Positions 1-13,079 of a DNA stretch of 64,000 nucleotides are shown piece after piece. Where the stretch lies: the NCBI GenBank assembly GCA_037954235.1, contig JBBMOA010000012.1, positions 11,919,644-11,983,643 of the forward strand, given 5' to 3'. Position numbers and translations under genes: made by a program. Under the pieces are notes generated by a model that saw only the letters and a list, made by a program, of their open reading frames with translations, ran no database searches and was not told the DNA's origin. This DNA comes from Aulostomus chinensis. Taxonomy: Eukaryota > Chordata > Actinopteri > Syngnathiformes > Aulostomidae. The stretch's first letter is position 1, and the number at the start of each line of letters is the position of its first letter.

Positions 1-556
1 GCGTTTGACTCACAAACTTTGTAGATTTATTCAATGTGGTCTCTGCTTATATCGCAACATATAAAATCTAGAACTTATACCTTGTTTGAATTTATTTTTT
101 AAACGTTGTGTCAAATAATTATATTTCTGAAACATGTATATGTCATGTTACTTTGACAGAGGCAGTAGCTGAATAAGTATTACTTTTGTTTAATTTTGAG
201 AGTAAACACACTATACACAATATGTTTGGAATCCACAGAGGGAAAATCTGCGCTCCATGTGTTGTTGGTTTTTTTTTTTCCATGAATGGTTACTCAAATC
301 CTTTTATTCTTTTTTTTGTCATTTCCAATTCCCATAGCCTTAGCATGGCCACAGAGGCTTTTATCTAAACCTTCACTCAAGCAAACCAAACCATTTTTCT
401 CTTTACCTTAAAAAACTCCCATTGCATTTGCTGTTTTTTTGTATTCACAAGAGGAACACAGAAAAAAAACTAGCAAGCTTTTTGATTCTAAACTCAAAAT
501 AAATATAAAAAAAAAATCATAATCTTTATCCTGCAGTTGAACTTTCTGGAGGGAAA

Positions 557-560
<4 letters not shown>
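1..560. other. AT-rich non-coding stretch
   Basis: AT-rich unique-looking sequence with short T and A runs. No gene, RNA or repeat recognised. Confidence 0.6.

Positions 561-623
<63 letters not shown>
561..623. repeat. (GT)31 microsatellite
   Basis: Uninterrupted GT dinucleotide run. The open frames through it code alternating Cys-Val or Thr-His and are artefacts. Confidence 0.97.
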
Positions 624-625
<2 letters not shown>

Positions 626-3149
626 GAGGGTGTGTTTTTGTAACTTTGAATTTATACATTTCATGCCATGCGTGTTAATCAGAATCTTCTGCATCTCCGA
701 AACATTAAATTCTGCAACACTCGTAGCGAACTTACGAAGGTCATCTGCAAGTGCTGGTGAGGCCTGATTCTGCATACAACTCAGTGGCTCATCCATAGCA
801 GAGTTCTGGATTATATCACTTTGCTGACAAGCTCCCATCAGCGCTCATTAGATCCGGCCATGTCAAGAGTGTCAGCCGGAGTCTCTCGCCGTAAACCAGT
901 GCAATGAAAGCAGGTGACAAGAGGAGTTACTGTCATAGAGGAGGGACTGTGAACCAGCACCAACCCTCTGTCAGTCGGCGTGACTGGAAAAATACTGCGC
1001 AAAGATGCAATAACAAGTGAGTGTTTTGGCCAGTCATCGGCACAGAGCAGGGAACAATCAGCAGTGTTTTTTTTTTTTTTTCCCCAAAGAGGTCTGCTGA
1101 CAGAGGCAGGAGGCTGTTAAGTTGTTTCAGAGACACCCTGCACCTGTAGCGCTGCCCTGTGAAGCAAGGTCAGGCGTGGGAGTGTGAAAAGAACTCCTCT
1201 TTCACCTTTGAACTCTGACCTTCACTTGTTTCAAAGTGTAAAAATTGGTGGTGGAGGAAGACATGGCTTTACGTTTGATAAAGAAAGCACAGGAGAGGTG
1301 GAAAATAAAAAGTAAAGAAGTTACCGCAACCTCTTAACAGTGTGGCACATAATGAGTTAAATTGCTGCACTGTGGAAACAGTCCCAGAGTAAATCATTTT
1401 GGATCATTATCCTGGTGGACACCCCAATTCCACAGTTCAACTACGTCACTCAAAAGTGTTGCAGAAACATGAGAAAGTCCACATCAAGCCAGGGTGGTGG
1501 CTGATACTATCAAATATACAGTGCGAGTCAATGAAGTTTTATAAACTACAAAATCAAGTACTACCTTCGTCAGGTCTCCTCTTTTTGTGATCAGATGTTT
1601 TTATTATTTGTCCAGACGATCAATATAGACATAAAAACAAGCAAAACGACAAGCAGACAAACAGAAGCGAGACGAAAACTTTAGAGGGAAGTTACACCAA
1701 TCTCCAAATCTACTCAAGCCACTCCCACCAACCAAGAAAATCCAATAGACCAGCAGCTCCAGAACCCATGGGTGCCGCTCCACTGCAGCCCGTGCAACCT
1801 CCCTCCCATCACAGGAAATAGATGAGAAATAAAACTAATCAAGGAATATAAAAAAGAAATCATTCCAAACATATTCTGATATGCAATTGTTTTTAAAGTA
1901 CTGTACTAGAAAACGTTGACAGAAACATTTAAGTATAAAATTCAAAAACATTTTTTTGCTGATGGTGTCTCTTGTTCTTCTATTCTATTGTTACAGCCAT
2001 GTGTAACGTTCCCTATACCGCCACCTGCTGGCAGCATTACAAAGCCTATTTTATTGGCTTCAAACAATGGGATGAAAACACAACAAGCAAGCGTCTCCTT
2101 TTTGCGACATTTCCACCGTTGACTTCAAATTCCACTTGACATTTAAATGGAAACGCTGGTGTTGAACTTAAGCATTTCGTATATCCCCACCATGAAGGAT
2201 CCTATTTGAGCTTCTACTGGCATCGTTTTTGGCACATCATTTTATGTCACGCCACCGCAACGCCATGTTGAAGGGTCGTGGTTATTTTCACGGTCATTTC
2301 ACACATTTACATGAGAAATTCACATTGAAATCAGTTGGTGCTTGTTAGCCATGCGGGGTGAAATGTGATTGCTGGTGCTATTCTATACGAACTTTTTACT
2401 TTTAAATGACAAAGGAGTGACAAGAATGTTAATTAAGAGACGACATGAACGGACCGTGAACACTTTGGGAGAGCTGTTTTGGAGCTAAATCTCCTCCACC
2501 ATAGGGAGCTGCACTATTTGGTGACGGACATGTTCATTTCCAGGCTGGTTAGCGTTCCAAACTCCAAGACAGAAACCAGATGCTGTTTGATTAGTCACTA
2601 AGAATCAGTCTGAGCCTCGCAGGCTTGCAGAGAGCAGCTAAAGCCTGATACACTTGCTTCTTACTTTTCATTTACTTACTTTTTTGTCCAATAGCATGTG
2701 AGGTTTTATGTATTATTTAACTGTTCAGAATAAAACTAAAAAAGCATGCATACTGGTGCATGAAATTGTGTCAGGTGGATTTTATAGAAACCTTTAACCC
2801 GCCTAAGAGTAGGAAGTTCCATCAGCGGGGTCTCTGCCGTTCCTTGGTACCGGTGCATGTCCACTTCCTGTGCAGGTACGAGCACGTTTCCTGTTTGGCC
2901 GGTGGCCCACTTGGTACAAACCCCTATGATGTATAACGGTCTGAGCAGCAGAGTGTCTGTATATTCTCCCACATTTGTGAGTGTAGCTGCCCTGCAGACC
3001 ATAAAGCTGTCTTAACTTAAGCTGTGATTAATACACCCATCACTTTCTAAATGCTGCCTGCCTGTTCTCCAGCCTCAGCCCCAACACAGCACACCAATGT
3101 TTGCTTTTCCCGAAGCGCCCTCCCTCCACGACAACGCCGGGTCAGCCGG
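624..3149. other. non-coding stretch, no gene seen
   Basis: Mixed sequence with a T-run near 1067-1082. The part around 1600-2330 has the texture of old dispersed repeats (for example ACCGCCACCTGCTGGCAGCA near 2019), but I could not define ends or a family. Confidence 0.5.
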
Positions 3150-3305
3150 AGAAAGAAATATTCTTTAATTTGACAATTAGTCAGTGGATTCTTTGGGGTG
3201 AAAGAAAAGGATTGGCCTCATTAGCTGTAATTGTCTAATTGCCTTTCATCCTAATTGTGTGTAATTTTCACTTCATGGATTATACAAATACTATAAATGC
3301 GTCTC
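3150..3305. promoter_or_regulatory. candidate conserved non-coding element 1
   Basis: Repeat-free block very dense in homeodomain cores: TTTAATTTGACAATTAG (3164-3180), CATTAGCTGTAATTG, TCTAATTGCC, CCTAATTGTGTGTAATTTTC. Five or more TAAT/ATTA sites in about 100 bp. Function is inferred from texture and from position in the shox downstream desert. Confidence 0.4.
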
Positions 3306-4429
3306 AGTGTTGTTTGTGTATGCTGCAACTTACCCGGGGGTGGGGGTGGGAGTGAGGGGCCAATGTCTGATGTCAGAGCCTGGCTGGAGAGACAGTAAAA
3401 CCTGGTGGACTGGAGAAGAGAGATGGAGAGAAGGAAGAGGAGACAAAGTAAGTCACCAGAAGAGCTGAGATATTTCTAAAATCGCTGAACAATCATAACA
3501 TAGCAACTATATCAAGAATCAGCAAGCATCATACCACCCGACTTTGCTGAATTCAAATGACATTTTTCAAAAAACCTGTAAATTAAGCCCATGTGACTCT
3601 GACATACTCAGAGAAGTGAATTTAAGACTGAATCACGTGTGCAAGTGGCTAGACAGGCGCTCTGCCTCAACACAGCCACAAACACACAGACCGCCTCCAG
3701 TCACACCTCCTCATGTCACACCCACGGGAGGCATCATCCCTTCGGAAGAAGAGCAAGCACTGGAATTGAGCAGTCTTTCCATCATTCAAACCCCCACACT
3801 CCCAACCCTTGCCCAAAAAAAGAAAACACACTTCTATGTGCCGGGGCCACCTGCCAGTGCTGGCCTGTCCTGTGTGGATGTCTGTATAAGCCTTGGATCT
3901 GTGGTCCTGCTCCCCAGGGAGGCCCGGCGCTGCTGAAGCCCAGCTACGCACATACAGGCTAGTCAGTGACAGGAGGAAGTGCATCTTTTTTTCTTTTCTT
4001 TCTGAGCACACTCAAACCACTTTTACACAAAAATGCCGATTCTGTTACAATGTTTTGCTTGTTGCAAAGACTAAAACAAAAACCCCACCTTGTTAATTTA
4101 TAAAACATTCCAGTTTCAACGACATTCAACGTGTAAACTCCGCAGCGTCTGCGAGACTGTGAGCAGGGCCACAAACACAACCGAGTCGGACAACAATGAC
4201 CAACGATGCACATTTCAAGAGTTAATTGGATCGTCCTCACTCTGTTTAACACTTTTTTTTTTGGATTGCAGATTGACAGAGAAAGTTAATATAATTCAGT
4301 CCTCTTTTACAAATCTGGATGCAAAGATGGAGAGAAACCTAATCTGAAACTTCACCTTCAGGACCAACTGTCAGACGTGATTGTAGGAAAGTATTTAGGG
4401 GTTATTTTCCTTAAGTCGAATGGAATTAT
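3306..4429. other. non-coding stretch, no gene seen
   Basis: Overlapping open frames exist in several phases near 3544-4252, including a 130-codon one, but none resembles a known protein or shows consistent exon structure. A short G-rich run is at 3336-3350. Confidence 0.5.
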
Positions 4430-4640
4430 ATAATCACTGTGGATCTCCTGCAGGAGTGCCTACATGTGAAGTGTAATGAGTTTTGCATGTCTGTATTAAG
4501 GAGCACTAAGTCTCTGAGGTCTGAATGGGAAATTCAGCCCATCTGCTGAACAAGGAATCAGGGATAGAGATGATTATATGACAGGATCATCCATTAGCGC
4601 TGTCATCTGGAATTCACTGAGGGACCACAGTGCAGTAAGC
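4430..4640. promoter_or_regulatory. candidate conserved non-coding element (weak)
   Basis: Repeat-free block with GTGTAATGAGTTTTGCATG, GATGATTATATGACAGG and CCATTAGCGCTGTCATCTGG. It looks like unique, possibly constrained sequence; weaker than the others. Confidence 0.22.
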
Positions 4641-4881
4641 GGCTCGGCTCGGACCGGTTTATTTAGCAGCACTCAACAATCTTTCAGCGGGTCAGATAGG
4701 AGTTTGGCAGTTCTCTCACTTCACAGCTTTCACAATATGACTGAGGAGTCATAATAGTCCAATGGAGTCTGGTACCCCACGTCGACTAAACGTCCTTTTG
4801 TTTTTCTTCCCTTAACGGACCTGTGGACTGGGATCAATATATAATCACTGATTTTTATATTCTTAAAATAATAATTAATCA

Positions 4882-5106
4882 CCATCCATCCATCTGTTTT
4901 CTACTGCTTATCCTGTTAAGGGTGTTGGGGGGTGGGGGGTGGAGCTTATCCCAGCACAGGAACCTTAACAGGAGCCTTAACCCACACAGGCACAGGGAGA
5001 ACATGCAGACTCCACACAGAAAGATCCTGTGCCCGAGCCGGGACTCAAACCCACAACCATCTTGCTGTGGGGCAACAGTGCTGACCACTGCACCACCGTG
5101 CCACCC
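4882..5106 (-). mobile_element. tRNA-derived SINE-like retroposon
   Basis: On the minus strand the element begins GGGTGGCACGGTGGTGCAG. It has a pol III A-box-like TGGTGCAGTGG (5095-5085) and a B-box-like GGTTTGAGTCC (5051-5041) at tRNA-like spacing. The body contains TGTGTGGAGTCTGCATGTTC, and the element ends in a (GATG) tail, GATGGATGGATGG (plus strand CCATCCATCC from 4882). This head, body and tail are very common in teleost genomes. The open frames across it are artefacts. Confidence 0.75.
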
Positions 5107-7034
5107 AACAATTGTCCACCCCTCCATGTAAATCAGTAAGGTTGCTTAGTTCAACTATCATATAATGGTTGGCGCTGTTAAAACACGGGACCGTCTGCAT
5201 CGTGAGGCAGGCTGTGGGTGCAGGACGTCCTGCTTCCACTCATCCACTCAAGGTACTCATGCACATTTGAACCAGCAGTGCCACCACTGCCACCATGAGC
5301 CACGTGTAGGGGTTGTGCACATTCAAAGCATTTCTTCCTTTGTTATAATTTTCATGACGTATCTGCACAAAATAGCTTTAGATACCAGTGAGGACTTAGA
5401 CAACTCAATCTGGGTCAACATTACGTGTTTGACACCTAATTCCTTTAATAAGCAATAAGGCCAGAATGATACGTGTGGTCATGATGTGAGTACTAGAGCT
5501 CTACACCCCTAAAACAAAGGAATACATCATAAATATCTAACTATCATAGAGTACTATTACATGTCCAATTGAGATGGACATTCAAGCAGCAAAAACACGT
5601 TCAAATAAGAATAAGTGTGTCCCTCGTGTGATGGGCGTGGCACTGGATGTGTGACCTCCCAACAACCTCCCAGACGAGCTCTGACTTTGATTCCAAACTG
5701 TCATCTCAGTCTTTCTGTCTGTCAACTCAGAAGCAAAAGCCCAGACTTCAAACCCGGCACCGGCAACGCACAAGCCAAGTTTGGTGTCAGTCAGATCAGA
5801 GATGTCTGGCTTTATTAGACGTCATTAACGATCATTAACAATAGATCTACTAACTATGATATACCACATATCGTATTCACGATGGCCTCGCTCGCGCCAT
5901 GCAAAGTGCACGGGGTTACATTTCCCTCATTTCATGACAATGGATTTCACCTTTTTCATGCGCTAATGAGCACTAAACTGCTTGGCCTACTAACGAGGTT
6001 CTGGTGGCTGTTGACTTGAATAACAACATGTAAGTAACTGAGTGGAGGGAAGAACAAAGAGCGTCTCCTTGTTACTGCTGCTGCTCGATTGTTCTCAGCC
6101 TTTCTGTGAAGACGGATCCTAATATCATCTCATAATCTGCCATCCCCTCCTCCAAATGCCCCCAATGCTCACTTTCATGTCTGACTGTCGTTCAAAGCCT
6201 AATCATTAACGTGATTTATTTCTCGCTGTGTATTATTTTGTTCCTCTAATTTGTTTGGGTTTTTCAGCATGGGTGTAAATCAGAATCAAAGCCATTGCCA
6301 CTGCTTTTCTCTGTCACCTCTGTTAATGGCCTGTCTACTGGAGGTTTGCAGTGAGAAGAAGCAGACCTGCTGTCTACCTCATCATAAACACAAAGAGCCC
6401 ATTGGCTGTAGCGACACAAACACCTTCTCTGACCGACAACCCCCCCCCTCCCCCCTCCACCACCACCCCGACCAGAAATCAGCCGTCTCTGTGCAATTGC
6501 CAGAAAGTGAAAATTGGTGACGGTTAGGAACAAAATTAATCATCATATTATAGCTTGACACTTTTCTCAACAATATAGTTTGACACTTTGTAAAGATAAG
6601 AAAATAACCGAGAGATGAGGAGCGGAACAATAGAGCTCAGATGATTGTCATCTGTCCATCATGTGAGCGAGGCGAGCAGCGTCTCAGACGGCGTAATGTG
6701 TAATGTGATTGGACAGTACTGTGACAGTGAGCGGTGACCTTCAGCTACCAGCTTACTCCAACCTCACCTTCCAGGGTTCTTGGAGGGATTTTAATGCTGC
6801 TGATCAGTGGGGGCATTGGTACTCATCATGTCAGATCCACTCCTCGTCCATTTCCCGTCTCTTTTGTCATCAGGGCCTGTATTTTCCTTCCGCTAGTCAA
6901 TCACGCGGAGCTGTGAACTGAGCTGTTCTCATGTTAGACAAAAGAAGTTGCATGATTTCACCTTCATTTTTTGGTGTGGGGGGGGGGGGGGTGGGTGTAG
7001 TTTCAAAACTGCAGGTTTTCATCATCTCAAAGCA

Positions 7035-7035
<1 letters not shown>
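5107..7035. other. non-coding stretch, no gene seen
   Basis: Mixed unique-looking sequence, a C-run at 6441-6450 and a G-run at 6977-6991. Some TAAT sites near 6530-6600. No exon, RNA gene or definable transposon recognised. Confidence 0.5.

Positions 7036-7074
<39 letters not shown>
7036..7074. repeat. (CA)n microsatellite
   Basis: Uninterrupted CA run about 39 bp long, 45 bp downstream of a 15-bp G-run. Confidence 0.95.
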
Positions 7075-7076
<2 letters not shown>

Positions 7077-7079
7077 ATA

Positions 7080-7330
7080 GCCAGGAGAGAGTTATTCACC
7101 GAGGCACATAGTCACAGCAGCCTAAATGAGAATTTCACCAAACAAACACAATCAGGCCTCGATTACATTTCTCTTTCATGTTGCTGAAAGGAAATGCAAA
7201 CGAGATTAGATAACACAAAGGCCACAAGGCTCATTTCTCTCCTGTGTCTGGAGATGGCTAAATGCTCTAATTCCCCTCTCCGCTCAGCTCCTCAGGCCAA
7301 GTCCCCCTTTGTTGAACCCAAACCAGCTGC
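7080..7330. promoter_or_regulatory. candidate conserved non-coding element (weak)
   Basis: Repeat-free block with AAATGCAAACGAGATTAGA, CAGGCCTCGATTACATTTC and GCTCTAATTCCCC. Mixed texture suggesting constraint; no test possible. Confidence 0.25.
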
Positions 7331-9224
7331 ATTAATGTAATGTAAAATCACCTCTCGCGGGAAAGTTTTTTTTTTCTTTCTTTCTTGGCATTTTTCCGCC
7401 GTCCCCCACTCTCTTGTTACTGTTAAACTCTATATTGAGTGAGCCCAGGCCACTCAGGCTTTAAGTGGGCATGGCTTTGTTTTGAACCGCACAATTACAG
7501 AGAGATCTGTCTGTCTGCCAGAGGTTTTGATTCACTTTGCAGCCTTGGCACTTAGAACAATCGGAGGAGCCTGAACAGGATCTAACGGATGCGTTTGGAC
7601 TGAGAACAGGCAGCCAAAGACAAAGGTGCTCGACTGAAGGCCTGAACATCACAGCTGCTGCACAACAGCAGCAATAAATGGCAGCTACATAACTTCCCTT
7701 CATCAGATTGGAACAATCAGCCTGAAAAAGTTTCCCATATGTCGTCGTAGCTGAGCTGAGAAGGGTTGAGGTGGAGGGGGAAGCGAAAAGCAAAAAGGAA
7801 AGAACAGAAGTGGGCCAATTAAGAAAAGGCTGATAAAACAGCAAGAGAAACAAGAAGTAAAAGACTGGATTTGAAAAAGAGTATTCCCAGGGTTACAGCC
7901 AGGACACAGGCCACAGCGAGGTTAGTGTGTCTGGCTACAATTAGTCAGTCACAGGAGAGATTGAGAGATGCTTTGGGGAGCTATTGGTTCCTCAGTCATT
8001 AGAGATTACTCACTCTGAAGGCAACGTGTGGCTGCGTCTGCTAGTTTACTAACATGTTTTCCACATTTGCAGCAGCATTCTGCACCATCTAGATCTCGAA
8101 ATACTTTGAGCGGAAAGTGTTTTAGTCGACATATTGATGTGGTTTTGATTTGCTCCGTTTATGGAAAGCAATATCGATCATCTTAAATGAAATGTGACAT
8201 CACTGACACATCTTAAACTACCAAGTGCACAAGTACTTTGTTGTGTAATTTGCTCTACGTCTACCTCAGTTTGCCAAACATCATCCTGAGAACGCAGATT
8301 TCCAAAAGGGACGGCAGCAGTCAGCGTGAAAGTGTGTTTGTGTAGGAAATCTTATTAACTGCGAGCACTTTATGAGATGCGGTTACGATTGTTGAACTAA
8401 ACAAACATCAGGGGGTGTTTTGAAACTCATAAAGAAGTTATTCCATTTCCTCTGCTTTCAACAATCCCCCAAAACTGTGTGATAATTAAAACCTTGTTTG
8501 TGTGCTTTGCAGCACATGGCACATTTAACACTTGCAATTATACATACGGTTTAGAAAGAGGACATTCTGGCCTGAGCGGTTTCATTTTAAGTAAGTCCCG
8601 TGGTCTGGTGCTACTGACGCGACCAAACTTAACTAAACAACTGAAACAAAAGTACATACAGGGAAGACAAAACACATTTCTAACTTGACACACGAGGCAA
8701 GGTGCCTTGTAGGCCTCAATCATGGTGTATCCAGGGATTACATTCACATGCGTACGCACACACACACACACATGCTAATATTCAGGCATACACATGCACA
8801 CACATGGTCCACAGGCATATGTTTTATAAGTAGCAGGGATGAATACAAGTGCTAATTCTGATGGTCTTACTATAACCATAACAGTAATGATTGGGAATGA
8901 TCATGTGGTTTGCTTGCCTTGTGTTTTCACCCACAGCTCCCTCAATTCCACTAAACATCTGAGGCCCCGACCGTCTTAGTTCCAGATGTAACTGCGGCTC
9001 TCACCCCTGCACGCTCTCCCACACCTGATTTATATCCCGCTCTTAGAACGCCGCACACATCCGCACACCCGCATACAGTGCGACACTTTTAAACACTCGC
9101 GCACGAGGTGAAAAAAAGCACATGTGCGCACTCTGCTCACATGCTCACAAGCACCCGCAAATAAAATCAAGAAATCGGTGTAACCTGTAATTTTTACAAG
9201 GCTGATTTGAGTGTGTGTGACAGC
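7331..9224. other. non-coding stretch, no gene seen
   Basis: Holds short CA runs near 8757-8772 and a CA-rich GC-rich patch at 9040-9075. The 130-codon minus-strand frame at 7461-7853 matches no protein I know. Confidence 0.5.
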
Positions 9225-9480
9225 ACAAATCCAATAGCTGCAGCGGGGCTGACAGCCCTGACATGAGTCTTGCCTTGCTGGCCCCTTAATTATGCATGGC
9301 CCAATGTTTCCCGGCATCTTAATTGAATCACACTGACTCAAACTTGTTATTTCAAATTTGTTGCATTTGATTTCTGACATCAGCGCTGCTGTGTCATGAA
9401 TTATGCAAACAGGAGGACCTTTAATTGTGAGTGTTATTAAAACAAAACTAATTGCAGATGATTAAAATGTGACTAGGAAG
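9225..9480. promoter_or_regulatory. candidate conserved non-coding element 2
   Basis: Dense in homeodomain and POU-like sites without microsatellites: CCTTAATTATGCATGG (9284-9299), CATCTTAATTGAATC, GAATTATGCAAAC (9398-9410, octamer-like), CCTTTAATTGTGAG, AAACTAATTGCAG. Among the strongest enhancer-like blocks in the left half of the desert. Confidence 0.45.
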
Positions 9481-9694
9481 CAGAATGTTGAGGGGCTTCA
9501 CCCAGACATGGCTCCGCTACTACTGCCAAATAATGATTAGGTCTCGCGTCTGTCGAAGCTGTTGTTGTGTGCTTGTGACTAACCTTGGGTGGAACATGTC
9601 GTGTGGTTTAATGAAGGGACATGATGCGGTGGGCTGCATGCGATACAAAGGGCGTGGTGGTGATGATGACACACACAACGCACATACTCGTTTT

Positions 9695-9733
9695 ACACAC
9701 ATACACACACACATACACACACACACACACACA
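9695..9733. repeat. (CA)n microsatellite with TACA interruptions
   Basis: ACACACATACACACACACAT pattern followed by pure CA. Confidence 0.9.
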
Positions 9734-10679
9734 AGCTGGAATGTTACATTTATCCACACAATGGGGAAAGAAAGAATCACACTTTCATTTTTATTGATTA
9801 AACCTCGTGCATTTTGATTATTCTTCTTGAAATTGTTTGACTCGGCTCTAAGTATATAGAAAATTGGTTTCAGTATTGCCACCTTTGAAACTGATAAGAC
9901 AGAAAATGAGAACACCTTGGAATGCGTTCTTTTTAAGTGTATTGTCAGGCAAAAGTAATAAGACATTCTGATTAAATACATGAAATTGCATTGGAAAAAG
10001 TAGAATAAGTCAATTTAGTTGAAGTCTAAAACATTCCTAAATCATTAAAAATAATGAGATAAAGCGAAATAAAATGGAACAACGCCATGATAGCGTGTAA
10101 TGCTAAAAAAGAAAAAGCTCCTATTTAAGCTGCTAGTTGAGCAGGACATGATCACAAAATGAGATTCCATGTAAAATAAGCGTACAATTATTTCAATAAA
10201 GTTAAAAACATGCACAAGTAAGGTCGCGAGCGGTAAAAAAAAAACAAGCCCTCAACTCATAAGAGATTTAACAGTCGAATTGTGCCTGCAGGGCAACAGC
10301 TAAGCACCTGACTGCAAGGTAGGGATCCTCACGGCTGCGTTCCATACGGGACGTAGGAGATGTCTGGAAGTCATTTCCACATGTGAGGAGGCGGGAGGGA
10401 GGGCACACTTTGGTTTCATGAATGTTCAATCAATTCAATAGGACAGCTTAACTTTCTCTTTCCTTTGCAAGCATTCGCGGGCTGCATTCAAAGGCTGAAT
10501 ACGCCTCTTACAAAGTATGGTAATTTCACCTTCCAGGGGGCAACAGTTTAAATATGTAAGAAAACCAGCGAGGGAGGGGGGTAAAAGGTGATGCTGCCTC
10601 ATGGTGGAACAACTGATCTGTGCAGAAAGATGTTTTATCGTAATAACACATAAAGACGACTTCGATCACTCTTTTATTC
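9734..10679. other. AT-rich non-coding stretch
   Basis: AT-rich, A-runs near 10240. Nothing recognised. Confidence 0.5.
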
Positions 10680-10950
10680 TACTGAGATATCAGCATGCTT
10701 TGGGGATTTTTTTCTCTCTCTAATAGAAATCATTCAGCTCTGATAGCAACCATTAGAGGATGACTGCACAGCTGAGATGACACAGCATCAGCTTTAAAGT
10801 AATGCTCTGAAGCATTGACCATTTGGTAAAATGCTATACTCCTAGCTAACGCAATCATCTGGAACCAGCCAAGGTCCAGGAGATGAGTCAGGGAATAAAT
10901 ACCTTCCCTTGAGCTCCCAAACCCTAGCTGTCAGATGCTTGTGTCTCAGC
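10680..10950. promoter_or_regulatory. candidate conserved non-coding element (weak)
   Basis: Repeat-free block with CTCTAATAGAAATCATTCAG, CAACCATTAGAGGATGAC, GCTTTAAAGTAATGCTCTG and CGCAATCATCTGG. Unique-looking sequence with TAAT/ATTA cores. Confidence 0.25.
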
Positions 10951-13079
10951 CTGGCTCTAAAAAGCTTTGTTCTTATTACGTATGCATGCTAAGAAGCGGA
11001 TGACGTGACCTGCCGATTCAAAAGTCTATCTTTGCATAAGGCGCCTTGCTAGCCGGGTTCTTGTCTATATGATAAAGTAGCTAAGTATATTTTGCCCGTG
11101 CCTCCAGGATGGCTGCAGAACCTTGTCTGTGGAGAGGGCAATTACAGTCACTTTCCATCCAGGTTAGGCCAGACAGGGCCTGTCAACCACCAGGAGAGAA
11201 GAATGGAGGGAGACAGCGAGTAATATGTGTACCGCTCTGATTCTGCTTCATCTCCTGATCCTTGCACTGACCACCACTGAGAGGGGAGGAGGTTGAGTGG
11301 GGGAGGAGGAAACTACAGGGACATGGAGGTAAATATACCTCAGCAGTTACTGCGGATCTATTTCTAGTTTTCAAATGGTTATGAGCTGTCAGTGAGTCAT
11401 TCTTATATTTTTCTGTTACCGTGTTTCAGCTTTCGTGGACTCCAACCAATAAAAGTGTTAAAGGAATCGTCTCTGATGCATGGAACATGATACAAGAGGA
11501 AATGATCTGGCACAAGAATGCGCATTGTGTAAATTAAAGTTTCTTTTTCTGTGTTTGGTCCAGTCAAACCGGCATTGTACTCGTCAAAAAAAGAGAGAAA
11601 AAAAAAAGTATGGCAATGATCTCAGATCAGCTTTTGACTGACACTCGGCCCCACTGTCTTCTTAACAAATCCAAAGTAGAGCAGGCTGTCAAACATTTTG
11701 GCACGGCAGTGCAACTGTCAGGTTGGAGTGTGTGAGATGTGCTGCATGCCTCGGTGTTGCAACTTCCCCCTGAAAGGATTAATAATTTACATTGGATTAC
11801 TTTAAATTTCCACCATTTGCCACAAACATTGATTTGTTGAACTGTCATAATAGTACATCAGTCAAAGTAAACAATCATTACCTCACCAAGAGCTGAGGGG
11901 AAATGTCTCAAAGAAGTAGGGAGGAGGAGGAAGAGGAGGAGGGTTTCATTGCTTACTTGTGGTTTCCTATCGAGTGGCTCTCTCTTTACTGAGAGAGAGG
12001 GAACGAGAGAGAAAGAGAAAACTGTAATTGCTGTCAGTCTCTCCTGAGCACACCCTTAAAGAAAGCTGCTATTTCACAACTGAGAAGCGAAAGGAGTCTG
12101 GGCTGTGTGGCTTCCCCTCCAGGCCTCTGGAGGATTTGGTGAGTTCTCTCCCCCCTTCTTGTTTACCTCTCATTGTCAACAGCCAGACACGTTCCCCATG
12201 CAAGGGAATCAGAGGGCTAAGAGCCTATCACACTCAGAAACAGAGATGCAGGTAATTGAAAAGATTATCCAGAACATGCCAGCTGTGATTTGAAAGGTTT
12301 TCAAGTGGTGAAAGTTTCCTTCCAAAATATTGCACACAAATATCAAAACACAAAAGGCTTTCCTTCAAACATCAGTGCGAAGATGTTGACATGGCTGTGT
12401 TTACTCCACATGCCTTGTCAACCACTCTGGCAGATGTATATTCATCCAAGCACCTCAGCTCCTCTAGAAAGCTTCCTCCTAACTGACAGACTGTATTGCC
12501 ATTTATGTGCATTTAGAACATGTACACGATGTTAGCGGGCTCAACTCTTCAGCTCCAGCTGCCTGACAACAGTCACATGGTAAAGATTGAAACGTAAGCT
12601 TATGTTCATTAGAAAAAAAATATTTAGATGTTCCAGCATATACGTAAGTGCACACTGTGAAGCGCAAAAACTCCTGTATTCTCCTTTATTTCTTAACAGT
12701 GCGATCAGGTCGTATCTCCTAACAGTTACCCGATAACTGAATTCTCAAGTGTGCGACGAAACATCGACAGGGAACCTTAGTTCTGCAGAGTCTTTCTGAC
12801 AAACCTAGCAAGTTGGAATCCAAGCAGCAGCACATTAACAGGATTATTAGTGGAGTATTGTTGATCCTTAGCCGTGTGCATACACAGTTAACCCCTAACC
12901 TGAAATAATCTGCTCTATTTGCAGCAGTGCATGCAGACAGTGTGGGTTGGTTCAACAGATAATTTGTACAATGACGATAGAAATGAATTCCCCATCTGTG
13001 CTTCTCCTCCCAGCTGTTCACCATGCACTAGTTAGCAACATACCGCAAAAGCAAATTCCACAGAAAACACCAAACTGCA
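10951..13079. other. non-coding stretch, no gene seen
   Basis: Contains a GA-rich patch at 11920-12020 and A-runs near 11586-11607. No coding exon, RNA or defined repeat recognised. Confidence 0.5.

Noticed and set aside
494..838. Frames coding poly(Thr-His) or poly(Cys-Val), here and at other CA/GT runs
   Set aside because: Artefacts of translating dinucleotide repeats.
5041..5095. Possible tRNA gene from A- and B-box-like motifs
   Set aside because: The boxes belong to a SINE-like element; no cloverleaf acceptor or anticodon arm can be drawn.
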